Positions 22,310-33,149 of a DNA stretch of 64,000 bases are shown piece after piece. The notes under the pieces were generated by a model. It was given only the letters and a program-made list of their open reading frames with translations. It did not search any database and was not told the origin of the DNA. A program made the position numbers and the translations under genes. This DNA is from Conchocele bisecta (lineage: Eukaryota; Mollusca; Bivalvia; Lucinida; Thyasiridae), in contig CM055279.1 in assembly GCA_029237695.1 (NCBI GenBank), forward strand, positions 22,447,919-22,511,918. The letters run 5' to 3'. The first letter of the stretch is position 1. Every line of letters begins with the position of its first letter.

Positions 22310-22466
22310 GGAAATTGCTGTCTGCTGTTTTTCATTTTTGCTTTAATTCTTAACAAAAATCTGGTTTTGACAGCGCATGAGAATCGTCTCCACATGTGCT
22401 GTCAAAACCATGTTTTTGTTGAGAAATATTGAAAATAAAACATTTCCAGCAGACGACAACATTTAA
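22310..22466. mobile_element. Foldback element, GACAGCGCATGAGAATCG arms
   Basis: Inverted copies of TGTTTTTCATTTTTGCTTTA-type arms around a centre AATCGTCTCCACATGTGCTG. A cleaner copy at 62331-62496 folds almost perfectly. Both sit immediately left of a TACATGCCCACTCAGTAGGC MITE. Confidence 0.65.
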
Positions 22467-22484
22467 TTCAGCGTAGTAAGGGTT

Positions 22485-22973
22485 AAAGGTACATACCACT
22501 CACTAGGCACAACATGTTCTTTATATCGGACACATCATAGGACATTCATTCATCATTACCCTACATATTGATTGGCATTATGATACATTTTATATCAGAC
22601 ATAAATTTGCTCACTGATATCAGGGGCGATAACCGTGTTTCCTTAAAATGTTAACGGACATTATTATTTATTCTCTGTACTTATTTTTTGATGTGCAATG
22701 ATCATACTTTATAATCTGTCAAACATTATTTTTTCAGGTGACGCATTTAATTAGTATACATAATTAAAATATGTCATGCCTCATTTTGCATTTGAAAATA
22801 GCCCGATACCACCGCGAGTCACTATCAATAAAATAAATATTACTAAATGATTATATCTGTAAAGTGGGCACACATAATTTTTAGAACTGGTGGAACAGTC
22901 ACAAAATTATACACTTATTTAAGTCCTATAGAGAACATTTTGTGCCTACTGAGTGGGCATGTACCTTTAACAT
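22485..22973. mobile_element. MITE, TACATGCCCACTCAGTAGGC family, about 490 bp
   Basis: Inverted ends TTAAAGGTACATACCACTCA and TGAGTGGGCATGTACCTTTA. Shared interior: CATCATTACCC, CTGATATCAGGGGCGATAAC, GATACCACCGCGAGTCACTA. Copies at 23019-23518, 62511-62938 and 63116-63622. No coding potential. Confidence 0.85.
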
Positions 22974-23018
22974 GGGGGGACAAGGAGGTGGAGGAGCTGT
23001 GGGAGGAGTCAAAACACA

Positions 23019-23518
23019 AAAAAATGCCCACTCAGTAGGCACAAAATATATCAGAGACATCATCTGAAACATTTTCTGACAAAATAAACATTCATTCAGC
23101 ATTACCCCATGTATTGATTGACATTATTATACATTTTATATCAGACGTAAATTTCCACACTGATATCAGGGGCTATAACCATGTTTCCTTAAAATATTAA
23201 CCGACATTACTATTTATTTCTCTGTATTTATTTTTCAATGTGCAAAGATCATATTTTATAATCTGTTGAAAATATTATTTTTTCAGATGATGCATTTAAT
23301 TAATATAAGTAATTAAAATATACAAAGCCTCATTTGCATATGAAAATAGCCTGATACCACCGCGAGTCACTATCAGTAAAATAAATATTACTAAATAATT
23401 ATATCTGTATAGCGCGCACTCGTAATTTTTACAACTGGTAGAATAGAGACACAATTTTTCACTTATTTAATTCCTATAAAGAACATTTTGTGCCTATTGA
23501 GTGGGCATGTACCTTTAA
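23019..23518. mobile_element. MITE, TACATGCCCACTCAGTAGGC family
   Basis: Second copy about 45 bp after the first and in the same orientation. Confidence 0.85.
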
Positions 23519-23519
23519 A

Positions 23520-24060
23520 CTCACTACAACAGTCACCTGTAAAACAGCCGTGTCTGTACAACAGCCAGTATTGTGTGTCTCCCCATATGCAGCTGTAGAG
23601 AGCTAGCTACAATAATGTGCCTACGATATGTGGGAGAATATCGCAGTGAGGTAGCAATTTTGTTTCTAGTAGAGCTGTAGAGAGCTTGCACTGTATATCA
23701 AGCTCGTACGCAGAGGAGGTGCGACGGGTACATACAAACTACCTTTAACCATTTCAACACCACAGGCCTGTATAGTGGTATTGGCAACAAGTGTAGATCC
23801 AGATGAGCCGGCTGGTGACGAGCCGTCTCATCAGGTTCTGCACTTTTTGCAAGTAATTTTCATAAACTTTCACAAAAACACCCGATGTTCATAAATGGAC
23901 TGGTCTGAAAATCATTTTGTGATGATTGGATTGGTTGCAAAATTAACATATCAAACTCCATTCCAGTTACTTAGGGGTGAACGGGTTAATCTGCCGAGGT
24001 CTGTCCCTCGATGTGCAAAAGAAATGCTAAGCCCTTCGCACCGTCGATAATGCACCCCAC
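23520..24060. other. Intron 4 sequence, no gene
   Basis: Contains GATCCAGATGAGCCGGCTGG near 23800, which resembles 14130-14160 and 42470-42490 (GAGCCGGCTCAT), so a short dispersed repeat. Nothing else recognised. Confidence 0.4.
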
Positions 24061-24156
24061 TAAATTAAATTCCTGCGTACAGGCCTGTAGATTCCAAGTG
24101 TTAAATACCCACATGGGTCACAATATACGACCCCATGTACATTTATCTCCACCCAC

Positions 24157-24281
24157 CTGCATTGATGCCGATTAAAAACCGCCCCACAATCAACAGTTCG
24201 TATATCTTCGCGTACTTGGACGACATTTCCACAGCCACGGATATAAGTAATATCAGATTGTTTCTCAGTAGCGTGCCTTTC
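24157..24281 (-). CDS. GLUT exon 4: helices 3-4
   Basis: The exon has one base, 41 codons and one base. The peptide begins (R)KGTLLRNNLILLISVAV and ends YELLIVGRFLIGINA(G). The RFGRKG junction with exon 3 and the GRFLIGINAG motif in helix 4 are both standard for the family. The acceptor is TTGACCTTTCAG and the donor is GCAG|GTGGGT, giving phase 2 in and phase 1 out. The same DNA has longer spurious open frames on both strands, so this exon is easy to miss. Confidence 0.92.
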
Positions 24282-24337
24282 CTGAAAGGTCAATGTCATA
24301 ATGGTTCACAATTTAAACAGCGGAACATCTCCAAACC

Positions 24338-24829
24338 AGGGGCGCGTTTCACTAAACTTTGTACGACTAAAATGTCCGTAAGTGCAAATTTAGGATCGAC
24401 TGGAAATTTCAATTGCATATGCAGCCTATGCTCAATAAATGTAAATCCAATAATTGTTTACAAGAAAACACTGTTAATGTGAAATGCACAGACTATCATA
24501 ATTTTGCACTTACAAACATTTTAGTAAATTTCAATTGATGGATATACATTTATTGAGCACAGGCTGCATATGCAGCCTATGCTCAATAAATGTAAATCCA
24601 ATAATTGTTTACAAGAAAACACTGTTAATGTGAAATGCACAGACTATCATAATTTTGCACTTACAAACATTTTAGTAAATTTCAATTGATGGATTTACAT
24701 TTATTGAGCACAGGCTGCATATGCAGCCTATGCTCAATAAATGTAAATCCAATAATTGTTTACAAGAAAACATTGTTAACGTGAAATGTACAGACTATCA
24801 TAATTTTGCACTTTTAGTGAAACGGCCCC
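24338..24829. mobile_element. Internally duplicated MITE, CCGTTTCACTAAACTTTGTA family
   Basis: An internal block of about 149 bp (GCATATGCAGCCTATGCTCA through AATTTCAATTGATGGAT) is present as tandem copies between 24415 and 24800, so this roughly 240-bp element has grown to about 490 bp by internal duplication. Confidence 0.8.
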
Positions 24830-24889
24830 ATGACACACCTGGAAATCATCCGGGTGTCAGGTTTGGAGAGGTTCCACTTTAATTCAGGT

Positions 24890-25135
24890 ATATGTGGCTG
24901 TGACAGAAAACGATGGGTCTTATGAGTTTTGCGACTAGTGTAGATCTATATCAGCCTGTGCATCCGCACAGTCTGATCTGGATCTGCACTGTTCGCCATT
25001 CCATCAATGAAACAACCGTCATGCTTCTCACAATCAAGAAACATTGTGTTCAGGCTACAGGAGTCTGCTATTTGATAAGGAGCTACATTGGTCACAAATC
25101 CCATAGATCCCATTTCTCCAGTCACAACCACATAT
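24890..25135. mobile_element. MITE, GGCTGTGACTGGAG family
   Basis: TATATGTGGCTGTGACAG at left; CATTTCTCCAGTCACAACCA at right. Confidence 0.75.
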
Positions 25136-25479
25136 GAGCAATCAATGACATGAGTATGTGCTTTGTAATCATGAACAGACATCTAAATTACACACACTGC
25201 AGTCGCTAGGGTGTCAGAGGTTCCACTGTAATTCATATATATATAATGAGTATGTATTTTGTATCATCAACAGACATGAAAAAATATTACAGTGAAACTT
25301 ACCCGAATTTAATTCCGCACTCACCTGATGTATTGTTTGACTGTCTATCTCCTCGAGATTTTATTACGGTAATGTGCAGGCTGATCAGGGGCTACATTGG
25401 TTGCTCAATAAGCCATGCATTACTATGTTGAGGCACATATAGACATAGTAGAGGCTCAGTAATAATGTCGTTACTCCAC

Positions 25480-27387
25480 CCAGCATCCCACAGCATATAG
25501 CACGTACATACATACCAGCCACTGTCTGCCCATAACCGTCGACTCCACCCATCATCCCACCCACAGCATATAGCCAGTACTACTACCAGCCAAATCCTGT
25601 CTGCCCAGTAACCTGCCGTTAGTCCATCCAGCATCCCACCCACAGCATATATAGACACATACATACATACCAGCCAAACCTGTCTGCCCAGTAACCTGTC
25701 GTTACTCCATCCAGCATCCCACCCACAGCATATATAGACACGTACATACATACCAGCCAAACCTGTCTGCCCAGTAACCTGCCGTTACTCCATCCAGCAT
25801 CCCACCCACAGCATATATAGACACGTACATACATACCAGCCAAACCTGTCTGCCCAGTAACCTGTCGTTACTCCACCCAGCATCCCACCCACAGCATATA
25901 TAGACATGTACATACATACCAGCCAAACCTGTCTGCCCAGTAACCTGCCGTTAGTCCATCCAGCATCCCACCCACAGCATATATAGACACATACATACAT
26001 ACCAGCCAAACCTGTCTGCCCAGTAACCTGCCATTACTCCATCCAGCATCCCACCCACAGCATATATAGACACGTACATACATACCAGCCAAACCTGTCT
26101 GCCCAGTATCCTGTCGTTACTCCATCCAGCATCCCACCCACAGCATATATAGACACGTACATACATATCAGCCAAACCTGTCTACCCAGTAACCTGCTGT
26201 TACTCCACCCAGCATCCCACCCACAGCATATATAGACACGTACATACATACCAGCCAAACCTGTCTACCAAGTAACCTGCCGTTACTCCACCCACGGCAT
26301 ATATAGACACGTACATACATACCAGCCAAACCTGTCTACCCAGTAACCTACTGTTTCTTCACCCACGGCATATATAGACATGTACGTACATACCAGCCAA
26401 ACCTGTCTGCCCAGTAACCTGCCGTTACTCCACCCACAGCATATATAGACACGTACATACATACCAGCCAAACCTGTCTACCCAGTAACCTGCCGTTACT
26501 CCACCCACAGCATATATAGACACGTACATACATACCAGCCAAACCTGTCTGCCCAGTAACCTGCCGTTACTCCAGCCACAGCATATATAGACATGTACAT
26601 ACATACCAGCCAAACCTGTCTGCCCAGTAACCTGCCGTTTCTCCACCCACGGCATATATAGACACGTACATACATACCAGCCAAACCTGTCTGCCCAGTA
26701 ACCTGCCGTTACTCCACCCACAGCATATATAGACACGTACATACATACCGGCCAAACCTGTCTGCCCAGTAACCTGCCGTTACTCCACCCACAGCATATA
26801 TAGACACGTACATACATACCAGCCAAACCTGTCTGCCCAGTAACCTGCCGTTACTCCACCCACAGCATATATAGACACGTACATACATACCAGTCAAACC
26901 TGTCTACCGAGTAACCTGCCGTTACTCCACCCACGGCATATATAGACACGTACATACATACCAGCCAAACCTGTCTGCCCAGTAACCTGCCGTTTCTCCA
27001 CCCACGGCATATATAGACACGTACATACATACCAGCCAAACCTGTCTGCCCAGTAACCTGCCATTTCTCCACCCACAGCATATATAGACACGTACATACA
27101 TACCAGCCAAACCTGTCTGCCCAGTAACCTGCCGTTTCTCCACCAACGGCATATATAGACACGTACATACATACCAGCCAAACCTGTCTGCCCAGTAACC
27201 TGCCGTTTCTCCACCCACGGCAAATATAGACACGTACATACATACCAGCCAAACCTGTCTGCCCAGTATCCTGCCGTTTCTCCACCTACGGCATATATAG
27301 ACACGTACATACATACCGGCCAAACCTGTCTGCCCAGTAACCTGCCGTTTCTCCACCCACGGCATATATAGACACGTACATACATAC
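25480..27387. repeat. 83/71-bp splice-donor minisatellite derived from exon 3
   Basis: Sixteen 71-bp units (about 26258-27394) lie next to the exon, followed by about nine 83-bp units (about 25510-26258) with degenerate edges. Read on the minus strand, the 83-bp unit equals the last 70 nt of exon 3 (GTGTCTATATATGCCGTGGG to GACAGGTTTGGCC) plus GGTATGTATGTAC, so each copy carries the GTATGT splice donor. The 71-bp unit lacks 12 bp (GATGCTGGGTGG region). All three minus-strand frames are mostly open because neither length is a multiple of three; the resulting peptides (VSIYAVGG, MAGMYVRVYIC and the like) are by-products of transporter helix 2 coding sequence. Confidence 0.97.
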
Positions 27388-27551
27388 CGGCCAAACCTGT
27401 CTGCCCAGTAACCTGCCGTTACTCCACCCAGCATCCCACCCACGGCATATATAGACACGGTCAGCGACCAGAGAAAAGTCAGCTGTGCTTTCGGGATCTT
27501 TTGGCCGTTATGGTGATCGCTGTAAGTCCGGTTATAGAAGGCTTGCAGCAC
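27388..27551 (-). CDS. GLUT exon 3: first outer loop and helix 2
   Basis: The exon has 54 codons plus two bases. It begins VLQAFYNRTYSD, where NRT is the expected N-glycosylation site of the first extracellular loop. It continues through LTFLWSLTVSIYAVGG and ends GYWADRFG plus CG, completed to arginine by the next exon (phase 2). The acceptor is GGTTGTAG and the donor is CG|GTATGT. Its last 70 nt plus the first 13 nt of the intron are the founding copy of the adjoining 83/71-bp minisatellite. The reading frame stays open for hundreds of bases into that array, so the exon end is set by family alignment and phase rather than by a stop. Confidence 0.93.
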
Positions 27552-27719
27552 CTACAACCAGGCTTCAGTGGTCAACACGATTGATTGATTGATTTCATGG
27601 GTCATTCGGACCAACATTTGACTGTGTTTTCACATTCACAAAGACATACCCAACCGCAGCCTGTGCTTCCACCGAGACTGATCAGGGCCTCGTCTGTCCA
27701 CAATTATAGTAATGAATCA

Positions 27720-27977
27720 TAATTCCAGCACAAAAATATTTACACATTCCCTAACATTCTCCGTCCAAAATTTATATCCCAGTAAACTCCCACGCCGAAC
27801 TACTTTCCGTAACCGTGAGAGGCAGTTAAAATAATTCTTAAGAAAACGGAAAATAAACACATGTTCTTCATGAATTTATTTCAAATGCTGGAATTATAAG
27901 GAATGAATGGCCTTTTTGTGGAATTTATCGGGGATACCCTGATAAATTCCACAAAAAGGCCATTCATTACTATAATG
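27720..27977. mobile_element. Foldback MITE with shortened hairpin
   Basis: ATAATTCCAGCACAAAAATA at left and AAAAAGGCCATTCATTACTA at right; most of the TCGCGGG hairpin is deleted. Confidence 0.75.
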
Positions 27978-28075
27978 AATTTTGTATTCAACAAATGAAT
28001 TGTCCATGCTAACTGCTCATTGGTTTCAACAGTTTGTCAAACTGTCAGCTGATCAGGATTTTTATTTTATTAATT

Positions 28076-28262
28076 TGTTCCCACGAAATAACAATATGTT
28101 CCCTCAATTTAACAATTCGTTCCAACAAATTAACAATTCATTGCCACGATATAACAATTCGTTCCCACAAAGTAACAATTCATTCCGGGGGAACAAATTG
28201 TTAATTGGTGAGAACGAATTGTTAAATTAAGGGAACAAATTGTTATTTCGTGGCAACAAAAT
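28076..28262. repeat. Foldback of AACAATTCGTTCCCAC repeats
   Basis: Several tandem CGTTCCCAC/AACAATT units (28080-28190) face inverted units (28193-28260) around CATTCCGGGGGAAC, forming a long hairpin. Confidence 0.7.
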
Positions 28263-28264
28263 AA

Positions 28265-29330
28265 TAACAAGAGTTGTCAGAAGACAACGAAGCTCGCCTG
28301 TTGGCAGCCCTCACTCAAACTTGGCACAGTTGCATAAAAAAACATGAATATTATATAACTTGACCTTGGGTTCAGGGGCGTGTGGTAGACCTTGACTTTG
28401 GGGTCAGTGGCGCAAGGTGTGTCGTGGGTTTGCTATAGCATAATATAGCATATTAAAATGAATGCATGTATCAAATATCAATTCGCTCCCTGAAAACAGA
28501 AGTAAAACAAAATTGAACCCAACATTAAATTTATGAACGCACTAAGTTTGTGATTTTCTACAGCATGATAGCTATTCACATGAGGAATGCATGTATGATT
28601 GTGCTATGTTTGTGACCTTGACCTTGGGGAAAGGGGTGGCAGAGGGTGGGTCATGGATTTGCTGTAGCACAATAGAGAATCATCAGATGAATGCATATAC
28701 AAAATATCAAAGTGTTCCCTGTAAAGAAACAGAAGTTACACAACATTTACCCCAACGTTAAGTTGATGAACATGCTAATTTGTGACCTTGACATTGGGGT
28801 CATGGATGGGCGGTGGGTCATGGATTTGCTATAGCATGATAGAGAATCATCAGATGAATCCATGTATGAAATATGAAGGCGTTCCCTGTAAATAAACAGA
28901 AGTTACACAACATTTACCCCAACGTTAAGTTTATGAATGTGCTAAGTTTGTGACCTTGACCTTGGGGTAAGAGTTGGGTGGTGGATCGTGGATTTGCTAC
29001 AGCATGATAGAGGGTCATCAGATGAATGCATGTATGAAATATGAAGGCATCCCCTGTAAATAAACAGAAGTTACACAACATTTACCCCAACGTTAAGTTT
29101 ATGAACATGCTAAGTTTGTGACCTTGACCTTGGGGTAAGGGTTGGGTGCTGGGTCATGGATTTGCTACAGCATGATAGAGGGTCATCTGAGGAATGCATG
29201 TATGAAATAACAAGGTGTTCCATGAAAGGAAACAGAAGTTATAAGACATTTACCTAACGTTAAGTTTGTGGACGCCCATGCCGGGGTTATGCCATAAGCT
29301 AATGTGCACTTTGTGCAGGCGAGCTAAAAA
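28265..29330. repeat. Tandem repeat, about 168-bp unit, four to six copies, bounded by GGCGAGCT motifs
   Basis: Units contain GTGACCTTGACCTTGGGGTA, ATGGATTTGCTACAGCATGA and AGAAGTTACACAACATTTAC, spaced 166-172 bp (28614, 28786, 28952, 29119). The block starts with GAAGCTCGCCTG and ends CAGGCGAGCTAAAAA, an inverted pair suggesting one element with an amplified core. A related fragment is at 41995-42128. Confidence 0.85.
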
Positions 29331-30130
29331 CGGAATACTACGTCACCTGCGGGGCTCCGTAAGATCCACACAAGTCGGAAATACAATAAGGTCAATTGTG
29401 TCAGGTGCGTGAGCCAACAATACAGAGGAACAGGTTAGACGTCTCTTTGGGTGGCATACATGGCGAGTGATTGGTAACTCCAGAAAGAACACATCAACTT
29501 TATTATTGTACATGTAACAGATTCATTACTGGAACCTGATACTGTGCTTGATATTGCAAAGTTGGCATACTCATTACACATGATACCTATACTCTGTTTC
29601 GCGAAAGCTGCCCAAATTTTAAGGCCATATAAACAATTTGAAAACAATATTTTTTTCGATAATATTAAATTAAAGGAAACATTAAGAATGAGCCTTCTTT
29701 TTATTTCGTGAAATTCGGTCAAATATTGATTTTATTACAAAAAGTTAATTTGTCTATGGGAATTTAACATGGAGGAAAAGGAAGTGGAGGGAGCTGTGGG
29801 AGGAGTCAAAAAAACGAAGAATTTTGTAAATTGACTCCGAAACCTGGCTGGATATCTTGGAAATGATCTAACTAAGAAAACGAAAGTTAAATTTTTAAAA
29901 TTGGTCCAGTTTTTCTGAAATTCTAAACAGGGAAAACAAAAATTTGCAATAAAATTAATATTTGACAAAATTTCACGAAATAAAAAGAAGGCCCATTCTT
30001 TAATTTTCCTTTAATTTAATATTATCGGACAAAATATTGTTTTTGAATTGCTTATATGGCCGTAAAATTTGGGCAGCTTTTGTGAGACAGACTATAGACA
30101 TTAGGTTTGCAAACATGAAATTTGCCCTGG
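29331..30130. other. Intron 2 sequence with a long imperfect inverted repeat
   Basis: 29615-29780 (GCGAAAGCTGCCCAAATTTT, AATATTAAATTAAAGGAAAC) is matched in reverse by 29930-30095 (AAAATTTGGGCAGCTTTTGT), giving a roughly 480-bp MITE-like element around 29595-30100. A relative is at 22125-22270. No gene recognised. Confidence 0.55.
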
Positions 30131-30135
30131 GATAC

Positions 30136-30514
30136 AGGGGGCCATTTCACTAAACTTTGTACAAACTAAAATGTTGGTAAGTGCAAATTTAGGATCGTCT
30201 GCAAATTTCAATTGATGGATTTACATTGATTGAGCATAGGCTGCATGTGCAGCCTATGCTCAATAAATGTAAATCCAATAATTGTAATTTTAGTCGTATG
30301 AAGTTTAGCGAAACGACTTTTGGGTGGGTGGTTAATGCACCAATCAATGCATTCCCCGAGGGGTGACAGATATGTGCAGCCTATGCTCAATAAATGTAAA
30401 TCCAATACTTGTAAGTGTTTACAAGAAAACATTGTTAATATGAAATTTACAGACTATGATAATTTTGCGCTTACAAACATTTTAGTCGTACAAAGTTTAA
30501 TGAAACGGGCCCCA
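30136..30514. mobile_element. Composite MITE, CCGTTTCACTAAACTTTGTA family
   Basis: One copy appears interrupted near 30305-30370 by an unrelated segment (TGGGTGGGTGGTTAATGCAC); both outer ends are present. Confidence 0.65.
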
Positions 30515-30684
30515 GGTCCATAACAAGAAAGTGATTCAATACAAGTTTATGTAATTACGTGATGATGTACACTGATGGACACACAGACAGCACATCAAGA
30601 GGACGACAACATGCCACACCACCACCATTGCTAAGGCATAGGGCATGATCAAAATCAATTGCCCACAGTTGCTGTATAAATTTT

Positions 30685-31078
30685 GTTGTGGTATGTAACG
30701 GCCTATCAACAGCTAAGGTCATGTATTAGGCCGGGCAAACGGGTTCGATCCCGTTTTAACCTGCTGCATTGTGGGGAAAATGCCAAAATCAGAACTGAAT
30801 GTTTACATTGAGAACAAATATATTCAGCCCTGAAATTAGAATAACCTGACCTGGTGCCAGGTCCATACCACACCAACCAAAGTCACTTGGCCCCTTCCCA
30901 TAAAATAGGATTACGAATAATCGTAATACTCACATAAGGGGTATAACCAGATTCAACTGTCACATACAAAATGCCAATGTCGTATGTGAGGGCCAAACCA
31001 GGTCTCCGGTCGGAATTCTGGTAAGGAAGAACCCCAATCGTTAAATTACCCATCGCATGCTCCCACCTGCCACCCACT
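30685..31078 (+). repeat. SINE-like repeat with tRNA B-box
   Basis: A head at 30690-30765 contains GGGTTCGATCC, a perfect RNA polymerase III B box (30741-30751), after AACGGCCTATCAACAGCTAA. The tail (AAATCAGAACTGAATGTTTA to about 31078) matches those at 19060, 20944 and 48785. No clear A box was found, so the SINE assignment is tentative. Confidence 0.5.
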
Positions 31079-31092
31079 GCTGTGTAAAGATA

Positions 31093-31330
31093 ATGTGCGG
31101 CTGTAACTGCATGGAACTTATGGATTTTGCCTCCAGTGTGCATCCAGATCAGCCTGTGTATCCGCACTGTCTGAACAGGATCTGCACTGTTCGCCATTCC
31201 ATCAATGAAACACCTGTCATGCTTCTGACAAGCAATATAGATTGGTCTCAGGCTACAGGAGTGTGTTATTTGATCAGGAGCTACACTGGTCACAAATTCC
31301 ATAAGCCCCATTTCAACAGACACAGTCACT
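31093..31330. mobile_element. MITE, GGCTGTGACTGGAG family
   Basis: ATGTGCGGCTGTAACTGCAT at left, CCCATTTCAACAGACACAGT at right; typical body. Confidence 0.7.
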
Positions 31331-31423
31331 TTTATGTTACTGGGCCCGGTATCATAGGCGATCGGCATGTGGATAGGATATTACAACGAAGGCTTGTTAT
31401 CCAGAACCTAAGTATATATATCC

Positions 31424-31563
31424 ACTGTATACTTTTTTAGACATGTAGAATTTTCTTTTAAATGTATTCATTCTATTGTCAATGTATACATGTATAATCA
31501 ACAATTATATACATTGACAATAGAATGAATACCTTTTTTAAAAAATTTTACATGTCTAAAAAG
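31424..31563. mobile_element. Palindromic element cut by a small hAT-like MITE
   Basis: ATGTATTCATTCTATTGTCA is matched by its complement near 31516. The arms extend to CTTTTTTAGACATGTAGAAT on the left and ACATGTCTAAAAAG on the right, where the next element begins; the arm resumes after it with AAAAAGGTATAATACA. Confidence 0.65.
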
Positions 31564-31747
31564 CAGGTATTCCGCTGGCGATCGCCACTTTCGCAATTGG
31601 CGATAAAAATAAACAATTGGCGATAATAAATTAGAATTTTCGAGAAATATTTTTTTATTTTTTTCTTCAAAAATTGTAATTTATTATCGCCAATTGTTTT
31701 ATTTTTTTGAAGTGGCGATTTTATTATTTTCCCCAGCGGAATCCCTG
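31564..31747. mobile_element. 184-bp non-autonomous hAT-like MITE
   Basis: Starts CAGGTATTCCGCTGGCGATC and ends CCCCAGCGGAATCCCTG. These termini closely match those of the transposase-bearing element at 56773-59924. The interior is an AATTGGCGATAATAAATT-type inverted repeat. The flanks are A-rich (CTAAAAAG / AAAAAGGT), so a target duplication cannot be judged with certainty. Confidence 0.7.
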
Positions 31748-31751
31748 AAAA

Positions 31752-32580
31752 AGGTATAATACACTATCCTATCAACAGATCGCCTTATAATTGCTACCCC
31801 GCTACGCTAACTCTCCACAAGGATAGATAATTCCAGCACACAAATATTTACACAATTCCCTAACATTTGATAATGGCCCGTAGCAAGTCTCTGTCCAAAA
31901 TTTATATCCCAGTAAACTCCCACGCCGAACTACTTTCCATAACCGTGAGGCGCAGTTAAAATAATTCTTAAGAAAACGGAAAATAAACACATTTTCTTGA
32001 TGAATTTATTTCAAATGCTGGAATTATAAGAAATGAATGGCCTTTTTGTGGACTTTATCGGGGATATAAACTTGGAAAAGTCGCGGGAATACTGGACGAG
32101 GCCTTCCGGGCCTTCGTCCAGTATTCCCGCGACTTTTCCAAGTTTATACCCCGATACATTCATTCCACAAAAAGGCCATTCATTCCTATAATAACTATGC
32201 AGGCAGGTATAATACACTATCCTATCAACATGCAGATCGCCTTATAATTGCTACCCAAACCCACCCCGCTACGCTATCTCTCCACAAGGATAGATAACTA
32301 TCGCAGGCAACTCATGTACATGTAGCTACCGATCGACTTGGAAAAGTCGCGGGAATACTGGACGAAGCCTTCCGGCCTTCGTCCAGTATTCCCGCGACTT
32401 TTCCAAGTTTATACCACGATAAATTCCACAAAAAGGCCATTCATTCCTATAATAACTATCGCAGGCAGGTATAATACACTATCCTATCAACATGCAGATC
32501 GCCTTATATAATTGCTACCCCGCTACGCTATCTCTCCACAAGGATAGATAACTATCGCAGGCAGCTCATGTAGCTACAGA
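31752..32580. repeat. Triplicated block with foldback MITE copies beside exon 2
   Basis: GGTATAATACACTATCCTAT ... CTACGCTATCTCTCCACAAG recurs at about 31752-31826, 32196-32300 and 32462-32560. Between the first two is a foldback MITE (31829-32194) and between the last two a shortened copy (32336-32453). The pattern fits tandem duplication of a unit that already carried the MITE. Confidence 0.75.
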
Positions 32581-32611
32581 TCGCCTCTGCCTGGTATGGG
32601 TTGATACTCAC

Positions 32612-32710
32612 GTCTTCCGGCGGGTTCACGATACCAATGTTGTAGCCATACTGAAATGATGCGCCGATCGTGCATGCTGCGATGGCCAATGCCAGATGAC
32701 CCGTGAAGTC
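32612..32710 (-). CDS. GLUT exon 2: transmembrane helix 1
   Basis: The exon has 33 codons, begins DFTGHLALAIAACTIG and ends NIGIVNPPED. The FQYGYNIGIVNPP stretch is the helix-1 signature of sugar transporters (human GLUT1 has a closely similar FGYNTGVINAP). The acceptor is TTCTTCTTTCAG and the donor is GAC|GTGAGT; both joins are phase 0. The exon is flanked on its intron-2 side by a triplicated block containing a foldback MITE, and on its upstream side, 28 bp beyond the exon, by a MITE with a CAGGGCTCCAGATAAG end. Confidence 0.93.
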
Positions 32711-32739
32711 CTGAAAGAAGAATAATTATGTCATGTACC

Positions 32740-33132
32740 AGGGCTCCAGATAAGGAATTAAAGAATTGAGTATTTTCACTCCATCATATCTGAAGCAATT
32801 GGGTTTTTCAATATTTTAATTGGGTAAAATAAAAGCACACTACTGTTTACAAATCAACAGACAGCAATTATTGAATAGTTTGCTTTGAAATGAAAACATG
32901 TTTTGGTATTTCATTAGAATTGTCTCCTTGGAGACAATTCTAATGAAATACCAAGATGTGTTTTCATGGAAAATAAGAAAAATATGCGTAATTTGTGGTC
33001 TGTTTATTGTTTTCTGTAGGTACCACAAATTTGTTATTGCTTTTTGATACTCGCTACTTCTGATTTCAATTGGGTTTTTGGCAATTTTAATTGGGTATTT
33101 ACGCAAATACGCAGCTTATCTGGAGCTCTGAT
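32740..33132. mobile_element. MITE with CAGGGCTCCAGATAAG end
   Basis: Left CAGGGCTCCAGATAAG, right CTTATCTGGAGCTCTG; a central palindrome GTCTCCTTGGAGAC lies near 32930. It begins 28 bp upstream of exon 2. Confidence 0.75.
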
Positions 33133-33149
33133 GCACTTAAGGAATAAAA

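Noticed and set aside
25392..27394. A ladder of 62-209-codon frames with MAGMYVRVYIC-like peptides
   Set aside because: They are shifted readings of tandem copies of exon 3; only 27388-27551 has family and phase support.
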